Shown: in pieces, positions 13,643-20,968 of the stretch
Layout: each line of letters starts with the position of its first letter
How positions within the stretch are numbered: position 1 is the stretch's first letter
From: an uncultured Clostridia bacterium
Lineage (GTDB): Bacteria; Bacillota; Clostridia; Oscillospirales; Ruminococcaceae
Direction: 5' to 3'
DNA: 25,047 bases
NCBI GenBank assembly: GCA_947625455.1
Contig: CANQOJ010000010.1
Span: 1 to 25,047, forward strand
Notes under the pieces: model-generated
What the model saw: the letters and a program-made list of their open reading frames with translations, nothing else
Database searches by the model: none
Told to the model about the DNA's origin: nothing
Program-made: the position numbers and the translations under genes

Positions 13643-13737
13643 CTCTAGCCTCTAGCCTCTTTCTTTCGGCTCTAAACTTCTCCCGCCAACAATACTCCTC
13701 TGACTCTTACCTCTTACTTCTAACTTCTAACCTCTAG
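13643..13737. repeat. Degenerate 7-nt repeat arrays inside the tRNA operon
   Basis: Two runs of heptads lie between tRNA-Gly and tRNA-Asp. The first (13643-13663) reads CTCTAGC, CTCTAGC, CTCTTTC. The second (13705-13737) reads TCTTACC, TCTTACT, TCTAACT, TCTAACC, TCTAG. The 18-mer at 13644-13661 is identical to 3952-3969 in the arm of element A. The rest of the 209-base spacer (13530-13738) is pyrimidine-rich on the plus strand with scattered copies of TAACTTCTA and no gene. Confidence 0.75.
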
Positions 13738-13738
13738 A

Positions 13739-13815
13739 TGGCGACCCGGATGAGACTCGAACTCACGACCTCCGCCGTGACAGGGCGGCGTTCTAACCAA
13801 CTGAACTACCGGGCC
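13739..13815 (-). tRNA. tRNA-Asp (GTC)
   Basis: The minus strand gives a 77-base tRNA with acceptor GGCCCGG paired to CCGGGTC (one G-T pair), discriminator G and encoded CCA. The anticodon stem CCGCC/GGCGG holds CTGTCAC with anticodon GTC. The T-arm GTGAGTTCGAGTCTCAT is normal. It is the middle gene of the operon, 66 bases after tRNA-Val. Confidence 0.97.
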
Positions 13816-13881
13816 GGATACCGCAGCCCCTCGCGAACGACCTCCGATATTTCAGACATCATCGACTAAGAGTTACGGAAA

Positions 13882-13957
13882 TGGTGGAAGTTATAGGGCT
13901 CGAACCTATGACCCTCTGCTTGTAAGGCAGATGCTCTCCCAGCTGAGCTAAACTTCC
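13882..13957 (-). tRNA. tRNA-Val (TAC)
   Basis: The minus strand gives a 76-base tRNA with acceptor GGAAGTT paired to AACTTCC, discriminator A and encoded CCA. The anticodon arm CTGCC-TTACAAG carries anticodon TAC. The D-arm TAGCTCAGCTGGGAGAGCA is canonical. It is the first gene of the operon, close behind the promoter. Confidence 0.97.
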
Positions 13958-13968
13958 ATAACATTATT

Positions 13969-13997
13969 ATTTTACAACTTTTTTTAAGGTTTGTCAA
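13969..13997 (-). promoter_or_regulatory. Sigma-A promoter of the tRNA-Val-Asp-Gly operon
   Basis: On the minus strand TTGACA (13992-13997) and TAAAAT (13969-13974) are 17 bases apart, with an A-rich spacer. The -10 box lies 11 bases before the 5' end of tRNA-Val. Confidence 0.9.
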
Positions 13998-14163
13998 GGG
14001 CTTTTTTAAATCTGAAAAATTTAGGTAATTCTCTACAATTTTCTCCAAAATGCGCGAAAAATATTCATTGATTTTATACAAACAAATATGACAAATTTTA
14101 CCTCACATAAAGTTTGAAGAATGTCAAAAAATAATTCCGAAAAGTTCGGAAGGAGGGATTATC

Positions 14164-14373
14164 ATGATTATGGACAAGATTGCCCTTACACTGCTTATAA
14201 TAGGCGGTCTTAACTGGGGACTTGTCGGAATCTTCGAGTTCGACCTTGTAGCATGGCTTTTTGGCGGTCAAACGTCAATTTTGAGCCGAATTGTGTATGT
14301 TCTGGTCGCTCTCGCTGCAATCTGGGCTATTCCTATGCTTTTCCGCAGCAGAAATACAGCTGCCGAGGCATAA
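14164..14373 (+). CDS. DUF378-family small membrane protein
   Basis: This 69-residue protein has two hydrophobic helices (about 6-24 and 40-61) and the family pattern GGLNWGLVGIFEFDLVAWLFGG in its first half, which identifies DUF378 (YuzA-like). The function is unknown. AAGGAGG (14149-14155) is placed eight bases before ATG 14164; a second ATG two codons on is possible. The gene stands alone with a hairpin terminator behind it and converges with mnmA. Confidence 0.9.
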   Translation: MIMDKIALTLLIIGGLNWGLVGIFEFDLVAWLFGGQTSILSRIVYVLVALAAIWAIPMLFRSRNTAAEA

Positions 14374-14379
14374 CAAAAT

Positions 14380-14420
14380 TTCGGAGCAAAAGTTGTTCAA
14401 TACTTTTGCTCCGAATTATT
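14380..14420. terminator. Terminator of the DUF378 gene, probably two-way with mnmA
   Basis: TTCGGAGCAAAAGT (14380-14393) pairs perfectly with 14402-14415 around an eight-base loop. On the plus strand it is followed by TTATTAT, and on the minus strand by ATTTTGTT. The 14-bp stem lies between convergent genes and could stop both transcripts. Confidence 0.75.
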
Positions 14421-14459
14421 ATGCTTAAAATTATTATGTCTAAAATTACTATGCTTAAA
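14415..14459. repeat. Three tandem 15-nt repeats reaching into the end of mnmA
   Basis: The units are ATTATTATGCTTAAA (14415-14429), ATTATTATGTCTAAA (14430-14444) and ATTACTATGCTTAAA (14445-14459). They differ from one another at one to three positions. The last unit overlaps the mnmA stop codon (14455-14457) and the first begins at the final base of the terminator stem. Confidence 0.8.
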
Positions 14460-15531
14460 TAATTGTTCCCCCGCCGACAACAATATCCCCTTGATACAAC
14501 ACCACCGCCTGACCTTTTGCAACAGCGCGCTGGGGTTGAAGAAAGTTTACGTGTACAACTCCGCTTTCGTCCTCGTAAGCCGTAGCGGGAACTTCTCTGC
14601 CGTTGTAGCGTATGCGCGCCGTTACGGATACGGGTTCTTTTGGCGGATTTTCGTAGAGTATCCAGTTGAAGTCATTTGCCGTTAATGACGAAGAATACAA
14701 GGCTTCGTCCTTTGAAAGAGTAACGGTGTTGTTCTCCGCGTCCTTTTGGCATACATACATTCTCTCGCCGAAGCCTTTTCCTATGCCTTTTCGCTGACCT
14801 ATGGTGTAACGGATAAGCCCAAGATGTTCGCCTATTATGTTGCCGTTTATATCCAGAAATGAACCGCGGGGATAGGTTTTTCCCGTTTTCGCGCAGATAA
14901 ACTCCGCATATTTGCCGTCAGGCACGAAGCATATGTCCTGACTTTCGCTCTTATGCGCTGTCACAAGTCCAAATTTCTCCGCTAACGCCCTCACTTCATC
15001 TTTCCCCGTAAAATCTCCCAGGGGGAAAATTGTGTGCGAAAGCTGTTCTTGATTTAAGAAATAAAGAACGTAGCTTTGGTCTTTTTCGGCATTTTTTGCC
15101 TTTTTCAGCACCCATCTGCCGTATTCTTCCAGATGCTCAATTCTCGCATAATGCCCTGTCGCAATATAACCGCAGTCCAACTCTTGGGCGCGTTTGTATA
15201 AAAGCCCGAATTTCATGGCGCGGTTGCAGTTGATACAGGGATTTGGAGTTAAGCCGTGCTCGTATGCGCTGATAAATTCATCTATAACGTTTTTTTCAAA
15301 CTCTTCGGTGAAATTCATCACATAAAACTTCATTCCGAGAGAATATGCCGCTCTGCGCGCGTCCTCTGCGTCGTCAGCCGTACAGCAGGTCTTTTCTCCG
15401 AAATTTTCGTCGTCGCTCCCGCGCAGTTTCATCATTGCGCCTATGCATTCAAAACCGCGCTGTTTCAACACAACCGCCGCCGTTGAGCTGTCTACTCCCC
15501 CGCTCATGGCAACAAGCGCCTTTTCAGTCAT
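14455..15531 (-). CDS. mnmA: tRNA-specific 2-thiouridylase MnmA
   Basis: MnmA uses ATP to place sulfur on U34 of tRNAs for Lys, Glu and Gln. The 358-residue protein has the PP-loop SGGVDSS (10-16), the catalytic Cys102 in NPCINCNRAMKF, the second catalytic Cys201 in SQDICFVPD, and the TIGQRKGIG tRNA-binding segment. Length and order match the family. Its ATG overlaps the nadA stop by eight bases (ATGACTGA), so translation is coupled. It is the last gene of the long minus-strand operon. In many Bacillota a cysteine desulfurase gene is adjacent; none is here. Confidence 0.97.
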   Translation of the reverse strand: MTEKALVAMSGGVDSSTAAVVLKQRGFECIGAMMKLRGSDDENFGEKTCCTADDAEDARRAAYSLGMKFYVMNFTEEFEKNVIDEFISAYEHGLTPNPCINCNRAMKFGLLYKRAQELDCGYIATGHYARIEHLEEYGRWVLKKAKNAEKDQSYVLYFLNQEQLSHTIFPLGDFTGKDEVRALAEKFGLVTAHKSESQDICFVPDGKYAEFICAKTGKTYPRGSFLDINGNIIGEHLGLIRYTIGQRKGIGKGFGERMYVCQKDAENNTVTLSKDEALYSSSLTANDFNWILYENPPKEPVSVTARIRYNGREVPATAYEDESGVVHVNFLQPQRAVAKGQAVVLYQGDIVVGGGTII

Positions 15532-16438
15532 TTCCGAGCCTCAGCATTTCATCTATGCTCTTTTTCGCCAAAAGCCTTTCATTCTCGTCAATGGTTATTT
15601 CAAATCCCGTCCTGCCCTCGACCGTATGCAAAACGTCCGCTATTGTAGTTAATTTCATGTTATGGCATACGCAGTCCTTTGAAAGCGGGTAAAACAGCTT
15701 TTCGGGGTGTTCAATTCCGAGGTGCTGGACAATGCTGTTTTCAGTGCCGATTATGAACTCCGTTTTGTCGCTTTTCGCCGCGAAATCCATAATTTCGGTG
15801 GTACTGCCGACAAAATCAGCAAGCGCTACAACTGCGGGCTGACATTCGGGGTGAACTAAAAACAGAGCGTTTGGGTGAGCTTTTTTCGCGTTTTTTACTT
15901 CGTCTGCCGTGAGTTTAGCGTGAGTAGGACAGCCCCCGCTGACAAGCTTTATTTCCTTTTCGGGAACTTGTTTTTTGACATAATCTCCCAGATTGCAGTC
16001 GGGTACAAACAGTATTTTATCCGCGTCAAGCTTTTTAATTATCTTCACGGCAGATGACGACGTAACGCATACGTCGCACAGCGTTTTAAGCGCGGCTGTA
16101 GTATTTATGTAGGCTACCACCTTATGGTCGGGATATTTGGCTTTAAGCTGACTTAACATTTCGACATCAAGCTGTTCAGCCATAGGACAGCCTGCGTCCT
16201 CCTGCGGTATAAAAACCTGCTTTTCGGGAGCGAGTATCTTTACGGTTTCCGCCATAAAGCGCACGCCGCACATGATTATTTTCTTATTCGGAGATTTTGC
16301 GGCTTTCTGCGCAAGTCCGAAGCTGTCTCCCACAAAGTCGGCAACTTCAAGAATATCGTGCGTCTGATAGCAGTGCGCCAGAATGCACGCGTCATTTTGT
16401 TTCTTAAGTTCAATTATCCTTTTCTGAATTTCATTCAT
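15524..16438 (-). CDS. nadA: Quinolinate synthase NadA
   Basis: NadA joins iminoaspartate with dihydroxyacetone phosphate to make quinolinate for NAD synthesis, using a [4Fe-4S] cluster. The 304-residue length fits the short form found in Thermotoga and Pyrococcus. The likely cluster cysteines are in AGCPM (Cys84), GGCPTH (Cys170) and CVCHNMK (Cys256 or Cys258). Other family features are AHCYQTHDI at the N-terminus, MCGVRFMAE, YINTTAALK and HPECQPAVV. Its ATG overlaps the stop of the upstream 42-residue gene (ATGA). nadB and nadC are not in the window, so the iminoaspartate source must be encoded elsewhere. Confidence 0.96.
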   Translation of the reverse strand: MNEIQKRIIELKKQNDACILAHCYQTHDILEVADFVGDSFGLAQKAAKSPNKKIIMCGVRFMAETVKILAPEKQVFIPQEDAGCPMAEQLDVEMLSQLKAKYPDHKVVAYINTTAALKTLCDVCVTSSSAVKIIKKLDADKILFVPDCNLGDYVKKQVPEKEIKLVSGGCPTHAKLTADEVKNAKKAHPNALFLVHPECQPAVVALADFVGSTTEIMDFAAKSDKTEFIIGTENSIVQHLGIEHPEKLFYPLSKDCVCHNMKLTTIADVLHTVEGRTGFEITIDENERLLAKKSIDEMLRLGND

Positions 16439-16563
16439 ACTATTCCCCTCGATACAAGATACAATATGATTATAGCCGCTAAAGACGCGCCGCAGATTAT
16501 CCAGTTTCGGATAATAGCGCGTTCAAGGCGGTTGTTGTCGTCTTTCTTGAATTTCTTCGCCAT
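16435..16563 (-). CDS. 42-residue single-helix membrane protein between punA and nadA
   Basis: The frame starts at ATG 16563, two bases after the punA stop codon, with GGGAG about eight bases upstream inside the end of punA. Its TGA overlaps the nadA start codon as ATGA. The product has a charged N-terminus (MAKKFKKDDNNRLERA) and one hydrophobic helix, about residues 20-37 (WIICGASLAAIIILYLV), with the short tail SRGIV. The exact fit between two genes, its ribosome binding site and the stop/start overlap argue that it is real. I do not recognise a family. Positive-inside bias would place the N-terminus in the cytoplasm. Confidence 0.8.
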   Translation of the reverse strand: MAKKFKKDDNNRLERAIIRNWIICGASLAAIIILYLVSRGIV

Positions 16564-16565
16564 TA

Positions 16566-17402
16566 TTATTCTCCCGCGATTTTCTCAACAGCCGCCGTTA
16601 CAAGTTTTCTGAACATGGGCGCGGCTTTGTCCGCTGTTTCCTGAACTTCTTTATGTGAAAGAGGATTTGCGGATATTCCCGCGGCAAGGTTTGAAATACA
16701 CGATATACCGCAGACTTCCATTCCGCAGTGACGCGCCGCCATAGCCTCAACAGCTGTTGACATTCCAACAGCGTCCGCGCCGAGTCGACCGTATGCGCGG
16801 ATTTCCGCGGGAGTTTCATAGTTAGGACCTGTCGTCTGTATATAAACGCCCCTTACAAGAGGTACGTTTACCTCTGCCGCCGCTGTTTCGATAAGCGTGC
16901 GCAGGCGCTTGCTGTAAACCTCGCTCATATCGGGAAATCTGACGCCTAATTCTTCAATGTTCTCACCTATAAGCGGAGAGGGAACAAGTGAACTTATATG
17001 GTCGGTTATCAGCATAAAATCTCCCGCATGAAACGAGGGATTTATGCCGCCCGCGGCGTTTGTGAGAAACAGCGTTTTTGCTCCCATAAGGCACATAAGC
17101 CGCGCGGGCAATACAACATCCTGCACGGAGTATCCCTCGTAAAAATGCACTCTGCCCTGCATAACGACAACAGGTACTCGCTTTTCCCCGCAATATCCGA
17201 ACACAAAGCGCCCCTTATGCCCGACAACGGTGCTTACGGGAAATCCCTCAATCTCGCTGTAATCAAGGGTTTCCTTTATTTCAATCGTATCGCAGAAATC
17301 TCCCAGTCCGCTTCCCAAAACAAGCGCCAATTTCGGCTTGAAGCTTATTTTATTTTCAGCCTGTTCGTAACATTTCATCAGCTTTTCATAAACTTTGTTC
17401 AT
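16566..17402 (-). CDS. punA: Purine-nucleoside phosphorylase (PunA/PNP family)
   Basis: The enzyme splits purine nucleosides with phosphate to base and ribose-1-phosphate. The 278-residue product has the trimeric-PNP motifs: LVLGSGLG, GHKGRFVFG, MQGRVHFYEGY, LTNAAGGIN, GPNYETPAEIR and GMSTAVEA. This class prefers inosine and guanosine. I start at ATG 17402 (MNKVYEKL), preceded by AAAGGA and overlapping the histidine kinase gene by 17 bases; an ATG at 17441 would add 13 Lys-rich residues with no good binding site. It shares the operon with ahcY, so it may recycle the nucleoside released from S-adenosylhomocysteine breakdown. Confidence 0.95.
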   Translation of the reverse strand: MNKVYEKLMKCYEQAENKISFKPKLALVLGSGLGDFCDTIEIKETLDYSEIEGFPVSTVVGHKGRFVFGYCGEKRVPVVVMQGRVHFYEGYSVQDVVLPARLMCLMGAKTLFLTNAAGGINPSFHAGDFMLITDHISSLVPSPLIGENIEELGVRFPDMSEVYSKRLRTLIETAAAEVNVPLVRGVYIQTTGPNYETPAEIRAYGRLGADAVGMSTAVEAMAARHCGMEVCGISCISNLAAGISANPLSHKEVQETADKAAPMFRKLVTAAVEKIAGE

Positions 17403-18531
17403 AATCTTTTCCTTTCGCAAGCCGTTCTTTTTTGCTTTCATATGACGGCAGATTTACCGTAAATGTCGTTCCTTTTCCCAAAACGGACGAAACCGAAACC
17501 TTTCCTCCGCTTAGTTCAACTATTTTCTTTACAAGCGACAAACCAAGACCGTTGCCTTTTGAAGCGTGAGAGCGGTCGGCTTGATAGAATTTCTCGAATA
17601 TATGCGGTATCGCTTCTTCGGAAATACCGCACCCGCTGTCGGTTATTTCAACGATTATGCGGTTTCCGCTCTGCCTGCATGAAACGGATATAAACCCGCC
17701 GTCGGGAGTGAATTTTACGGCATTGTCAAACAGATTGTGCCAGACATGCGACATAAGCTGTTCATTGAAATAAAACTTGACCTCGTCTACATCGCTCATA
17801 TTGAGTTCAATGTTTTTCTTACTCCAGACGGGTTCAAGACTTAACATACAGTTTCTAAGCTGTTCATCAAGCGAAAATACCGTTTTATCCGCGATTATCT
17901 CCTTGTTGTCAAGGCTTGTAAGAAGCTGCGTATTAGCCGCAAGCGCCGAAAGATATTCCGCTTCTTCAAGGATTATCTTTGAAAACTCCTTTCGGCGTTC
18001 TTCGGGTATATCCCCGTCGCAAAGCTGTCTTGCAAAACCGCTGATTGACGAAAGAGGGGTTTTAAATTCATGCGAGAAATTTGAAATGAAGTCGCTTCTG
18101 AAAAGTTCGGTATTCGCCAGTTCCTCTGTCATTCTGTTGAAATCCGAGATAAGCTGCCGTAATTCCTTTAAAGTATGGCGCGTTATAAAATCGTTTTCGT
18201 CTACTTTTACCGAATAGTCGCCGTTAGCTACGCGCCTTGTTGCTTTGGTAAGGCTTGACAAAGGCTTTAAGATAGTGTTCGTTACAAAAAACGCCATTAT
18301 CCCGCCTATCAGTATACTTGCAACTACCGAACCTATTACCGTTGAAACATCGGTTGCGCCCCCGCCCGTGACGTATCCTATGACGATAGTAGAGGTAAAC
18401 GTCAGAATGTCGCTCGCTACTATTATCATCAGAGTGAAAATCATCATCTTCATTCCCACTCTGTTTACCCTGTCAAACGGCTTTGTGAGGTATTTCAGCC
18501 GCTGTTTGAACTTTCTGAATGCTTTCTTCAT
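17386..18531 (-). CDS. Two-component sensor histidine kinase
   Basis: The 381-residue protein has two membrane helices (about 29-53 and 65-88) separated by only about a dozen residues, so it has almost no extracellular sensor. A HAMP linker follows (about 88-140), then the dimerisation domain with the phosphorylated His154 in NFSHEFKTPLSS, and the ATPase domain with the N box (HNLFDNAVKF, 265-274), G1 (DSGCGI, 298-303) and G2 (GNGLGLSL). A very short loop suggests sensing within the membrane, of cytoplasmic cues, or through a partner protein. Its ATG overlaps the response regulator stop (ATGA). The signal is unknown. Confidence 0.95.
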   Translation of the reverse strand: MKKAFRKFKQRLKYLTKPFDRVNRVGMKMMIFTLMIIVASDILTFTSTIVIGYVTGGGATDVSTVIGSVVASILIGGIMAFFVTNTILKPLSSLTKATRRVANGDYSVKVDENDFITRHTLKELRQLISDFNRMTEELANTELFRSDFISNFSHEFKTPLSSISGFARQLCDGDIPEERRKEFSKIILEEAEYLSALAANTQLLTSLDNKEIIADKTVFSLDEQLRNCMLSLEPVWSKKNIELNMSDVDEVKFYFNEQLMSHVWHNLFDNAVKFTPDGGFISVSCRQSGNRIIVEITDSGCGISEEAIPHIFEKFYQADRSHASKGNGLGLSLVKKIVELSGGKVSVSSVLGKGTTFTVNLPSYESKKERLAKGKDYEQSL

Positions 18532-19208
18532 ACCGCGGTATTTACCTCAGCTTTATAACCAAGCCCTCTCACGGTAGTTATGGAAAAATCCTCGTTATCG
18601 CGAAAGCGCTCTCTTAAGCGGTTTATATGAACGTCAACTGTCCTTGCCTCGCTGTCCGAGCCCATTTCCCAAAATTCTTCCATAAGCGCGGTTCTTGTAA
18701 ACGTCTTTCCGGGAAATGACAGGAGTTTGAACAAAATCTGAAATTCCTTGCGCGGGAGAATTGCGGTTTCGCCGTTTGAAACGACCGAAAACGCGCCGTA
18801 ATCAAGCGTTGTACTGCCTACGACGATTTTCTGCTCTTCAGCGATTTTGCTCCGCCTTAAAAGCGCCTTTATCCTTAAAATCATCTCCACCTCGTCAACG
18901 GGCTTTGTCATATAATCGTCCGTTCCAAGCATGAAACTTTTGCGCACGTCTTCGGGGTTGTCCTTTGCTGTTATTATCAATACGGGGAGATTGCTTCCGT
19001 TTTCGCGGAGAATTTTAAGCGTTTCCCAGCCGTCCATTTTCGGCATCATAAGGTCCAAAACCATAAGGTCAATATGCGTATTGCCGATTATTTCAAGCGC
19101 CTTTTCCCCGTTTTCGGCTGTATATGCCTTAAATCCGTTTTTCTCAAGCGTGTACTCAAACAAGCGCCTTATATTCGCGGTGTCGTCCGCCACGAGTATG
19201 TTGAACAA
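18528..19208 (-). CDS. OmpR/PhoB-family response regulator
   Basis: The 226-residue protein has a receiver domain with the acidic pair Asp8/Asp9, the phosphorylated Asp52 (VLDLMMPKMDGW), and the conserved Thr/Lys region (LIITAKD, MTKPVDEVE), then a winged-helix DNA-binding domain ending TTVRGLGYKAE. The start is TTG at 19208 (LFNILVADD), with AAAGGAGG seven bases upstream. It is translated together with the overlapping kinase. It lies 40 bases after ahcY, so the pair is embedded in a metabolic operon. Its targets cannot be told from the sequence. Confidence 0.95.
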   Translation of the reverse strand: MFNILVADDTANIRRLFEYTLEKNGFKAYTAENGEKALEIIGNTHIDLMVLDLMMPKMDGWETLKILRENGSNLPVLIITAKDNPEDVRKSFMLGTDDYMTKPVDEVEMILRIKALLRRSKIAEEQKIVVGSTTLDYGAFSVVSNGETAILPRKEFQILFKLLSFPGKTFTRTALMEEFWEMGSDSEARTVDVHINRLRERFRDNEDFSITTVRGLGYKAEVNTAV

Positions 19209-19248
19209 TTCTCCGCCTCCTTTAAATGGTTTTCAGATTGCCGTTATA

Positions 19249-20496
19249 TCAAGAATTAAGGTACGCTTCCTGTTCGGGGGTGAGTTTGTCAATCGTTATT
19301 CCCCATGCGTTAAGCTTTCTCTCCGCAACTTTTCTGTCTATCTCTTTAGGCACGTTGAATGTCATTGAACCACCGTTTTTCTTAAGTTCCACGCCGTTTT
19401 TAGCGATATATTCCGCCGACAATGCCTGAATAGCAAAACTCATGTCCATAATCTCCGCGGGGTGACCGTCGCCTGCCGCAAGGTTTACAAGCCTGCCCTC
19501 TGCAATTACGAAAACCGTTCTGCCGTTTGGAAGTTTGTAACCCATAATGTTGTTTCTTGCGGTATAGCTGTCCTGTGCAATTTCGCGCAGTTTAGCCATA
19601 TTGACTTCAACGTCAAAATGCCCCGCATTACAGCATATTGCGCCGTCTTTCATATTTAAGAACGCCGTTTCGCCTATAACGTCTGCACAGCCCGTGACCG
19701 TCACGAAAAAGTCGCCTACCTTTGCCGCTTCGTTCATGGGCATAACGGTAAATCCGTCCATAACCGCTTCCATAGCCTTTATAGGATCAATTTCGGTTAC
19801 GATTACCTTTGCCCCTAAGCCCTTGGCGCGCATTGCCACGCCTTTTCCGCACCAGCCGTAGCCTGCTACGACAACAAATTTCCCCGCAACTATAAGGTTA
19901 GTTGTGCGGTTAATTCCGTCCCACACTGACTGACCGGTGCCGTAGCGGTTGTCGAACAAATGCTTGCAGTCGGCGTCGTTTACAAGCGCCATGGGGAATT
20001 TCAGCCTGTTTGACTTATCCATAGCTTTAAGTCGGATAATTCCCGTTGTGGTTTCCTCACAGCCGCCTAAAACATTCGGAATAAGTTCGGGTTTTTCCGT
20101 ATGAATGTAGTTCACCAAATCCCCGCCGTCGTCTATTATGATATTCGGCGCGGCGTTTATTACGCTTGCGATATGGCGGTGATATTCTTCTTCTGTTGAA
20201 TTATACCATGCGTAAACATTAAGTCCGTCGTGAACAAGCGCGGCGGCTACATCATCCTGCGTTGAAAGAGGATTTGAACCCGTGACGTACATTTCCGCGC
20301 CGCCCGCCGCGAGGACTTTGCACAAATACGCTGTCTTTGCTTCAAGATGCACCGACAGCGCGACTTTTAATCCCGCAAACGGCTTTTCAGCCGAAAAATC
20401 CCTTTCAATGCCGTTTAATAAAGGCATATTTCTCTTAACCCAGTCTATCTTGCGTTTTCCGCTTTCCCAAATGTTTTCGTCTCTGATTTCGCTCAT
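19249..20496 (-). CDS. ahcY: Adenosylhomocysteinase (SAH/SIH hydrolase)
   Basis: The enzyme splits S-adenosylhomocysteine to homocysteine and a nucleoside, using bound NAD. The 415-residue length and the GYGWCGKG dinucleotide motif (rather than GYGDVGKG) place it with the shorter archaeal/Thermotoga-type enzymes. Other motifs are the SVHLEAKTAYL segment, DDGGD, EETTTGIIRL, FDNRYGTGQS, NAGHFDVE and AAGDGHPAEIMDMSFA. In Methanocaldococcus a relative acts on S-inosylhomocysteine, so the true substrate is uncertain. GAAAGG precedes the ATG. It is the first gene of the minus-strand operon. Only 42 bases separate it from the divergent SOD-like gene, so its promoter must be short or lie within that gene. 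Confidence 0.95.
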   Translation of the reverse strand: MSEIRDENIWESGKRKIDWVKRNMPLLNGIERDFSAEKPFAGLKVALSVHLEAKTAYLCKVLAAGGAEMYVTGSNPLSTQDDVAAALVHDGLNVYAWYNSTEEEYHRHIASVINAAPNIIIDDGGDLVNYIHTEKPELIPNVLGGCEETTTGIIRLKAMDKSNRLKFPMALVNDADCKHLFDNRYGTGQSVWDGINRTTNLIVAGKFVVVAGYGWCGKGVAMRAKGLGAKVIVTEIDPIKAMEAVMDGFTVMPMNEAAKVGDFFVTVTGCADVIGETAFLNMKDGAICCNAGHFDVEVNMAKLREIAQDSYTARNNIMGYKLPNGRTVFVIAEGRLVNLAAGDGHPAEIMDMSFAIQALSAEYIAKNGVELKKNGGSMTFNVPKEIDRKVAERKLNAWGITIDKLTPEQEAYLNS

Positions 20497-20538
20497 AATG
20501 TTTTCCTTTCATGAATATATTTATCCGAGGTGATTTTT

Positions 20539-20922
20539 ATGTCAAAGCTTTCATATATTGAACAGGAACGTCCTGTTTTGTCCGCAAAGCTGAATGGTAC
20601 TGAGGGCAACGAAAAAATACGCGGCGAGGTTTATGTGTATAAGCTTGAAAACGGGCTGTTTCTGTGCGCGGATTTCTCAAATCTTCCCGCTTCTCAAAGT
20701 CTGCCGTTTCATATACACGAGGGCAAAACGTGTGATGACGCGGGCGGGCATCTTCTCGAATTTCCCGATATAATGTCCGACCGTTACGGCGAAGCGTCAG
20801 CACGGTATTATTTCGACAGAAAAACTCTTGATGAAATATCGGGAAAGCCGATAATGCTTCACATAAAATCCGGCAATGATGAACCGAAAATTGCCTGCGG
20901 GATACTTGAAAGAGTGCTTTGA
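20539..20922 (+). CDS. Small cytoplasmic Cu/Zn superoxide dismutase-like protein with a reduced zinc loop
   Basis: The 127-residue protein carries the Cu/Zn-SOD core: FHIHEG gives two copper-type histidines (His58, His60), GGH gives His71, and IMLHI gives His108; Cys65 and Cys120 (IACGIL) match the conserved disulfide pair. The loop that normally adds two more zinc histidines is shortened to LLEFPDIMSDRYGEAS and holds none, as in Cu-only SODs. The electrostatic Arg before IACG is Lys117. There is no signal peptide, although most bacterial enzymes of this family are exported. I start at ATG 20539, eight bases after GAGG; a GTG at 20530 overlaps that site. Dismutase activity is unproven; a copper-binding role is possible. 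Confidence 0.85.
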   Translation: MSKLSYIEQERPVLSAKLNGTEGNEKIRGEVYVYKLENGLFLCADFSNLPASQSLPFHIHEGKTCDDAGGHLLEFPDIMSDRYGEASARYYFDRKTLDEISGKPIMLHIKSGNDEPKIACGILERVL

Positions 20923-20935
20923 ACTATTATTTTTA

Positions 20936-20963
20936 ACAGCGCGGGATTCCGTGCTGTTTTTTT
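20936..20963 (+). terminator. Intrinsic terminator of the SOD-like gene
   Basis: ACAGCGCGG (20936-20944, with its partner CCGTGCTGT) forms a nine-base stem with one G-T pair and a GATT loop, followed by a run of seven T (20957-20963). It lies 13 bases after the stop codon. Confidence 0.92.
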
Positions 20964-20968
20964 CGGAA

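Noticed and set aside
13866..14081. A 71-codon minus-strand frame over tRNA-Val
   Set aside because: It runs through the tRNA gene and its promoter, so it is not a real gene.
17403..17441. An upstream ATG for punA
   Set aside because: It adds a Lys-rich stretch not typical of the family, while ATG 17402 has an AAAGGA site at proper distance.
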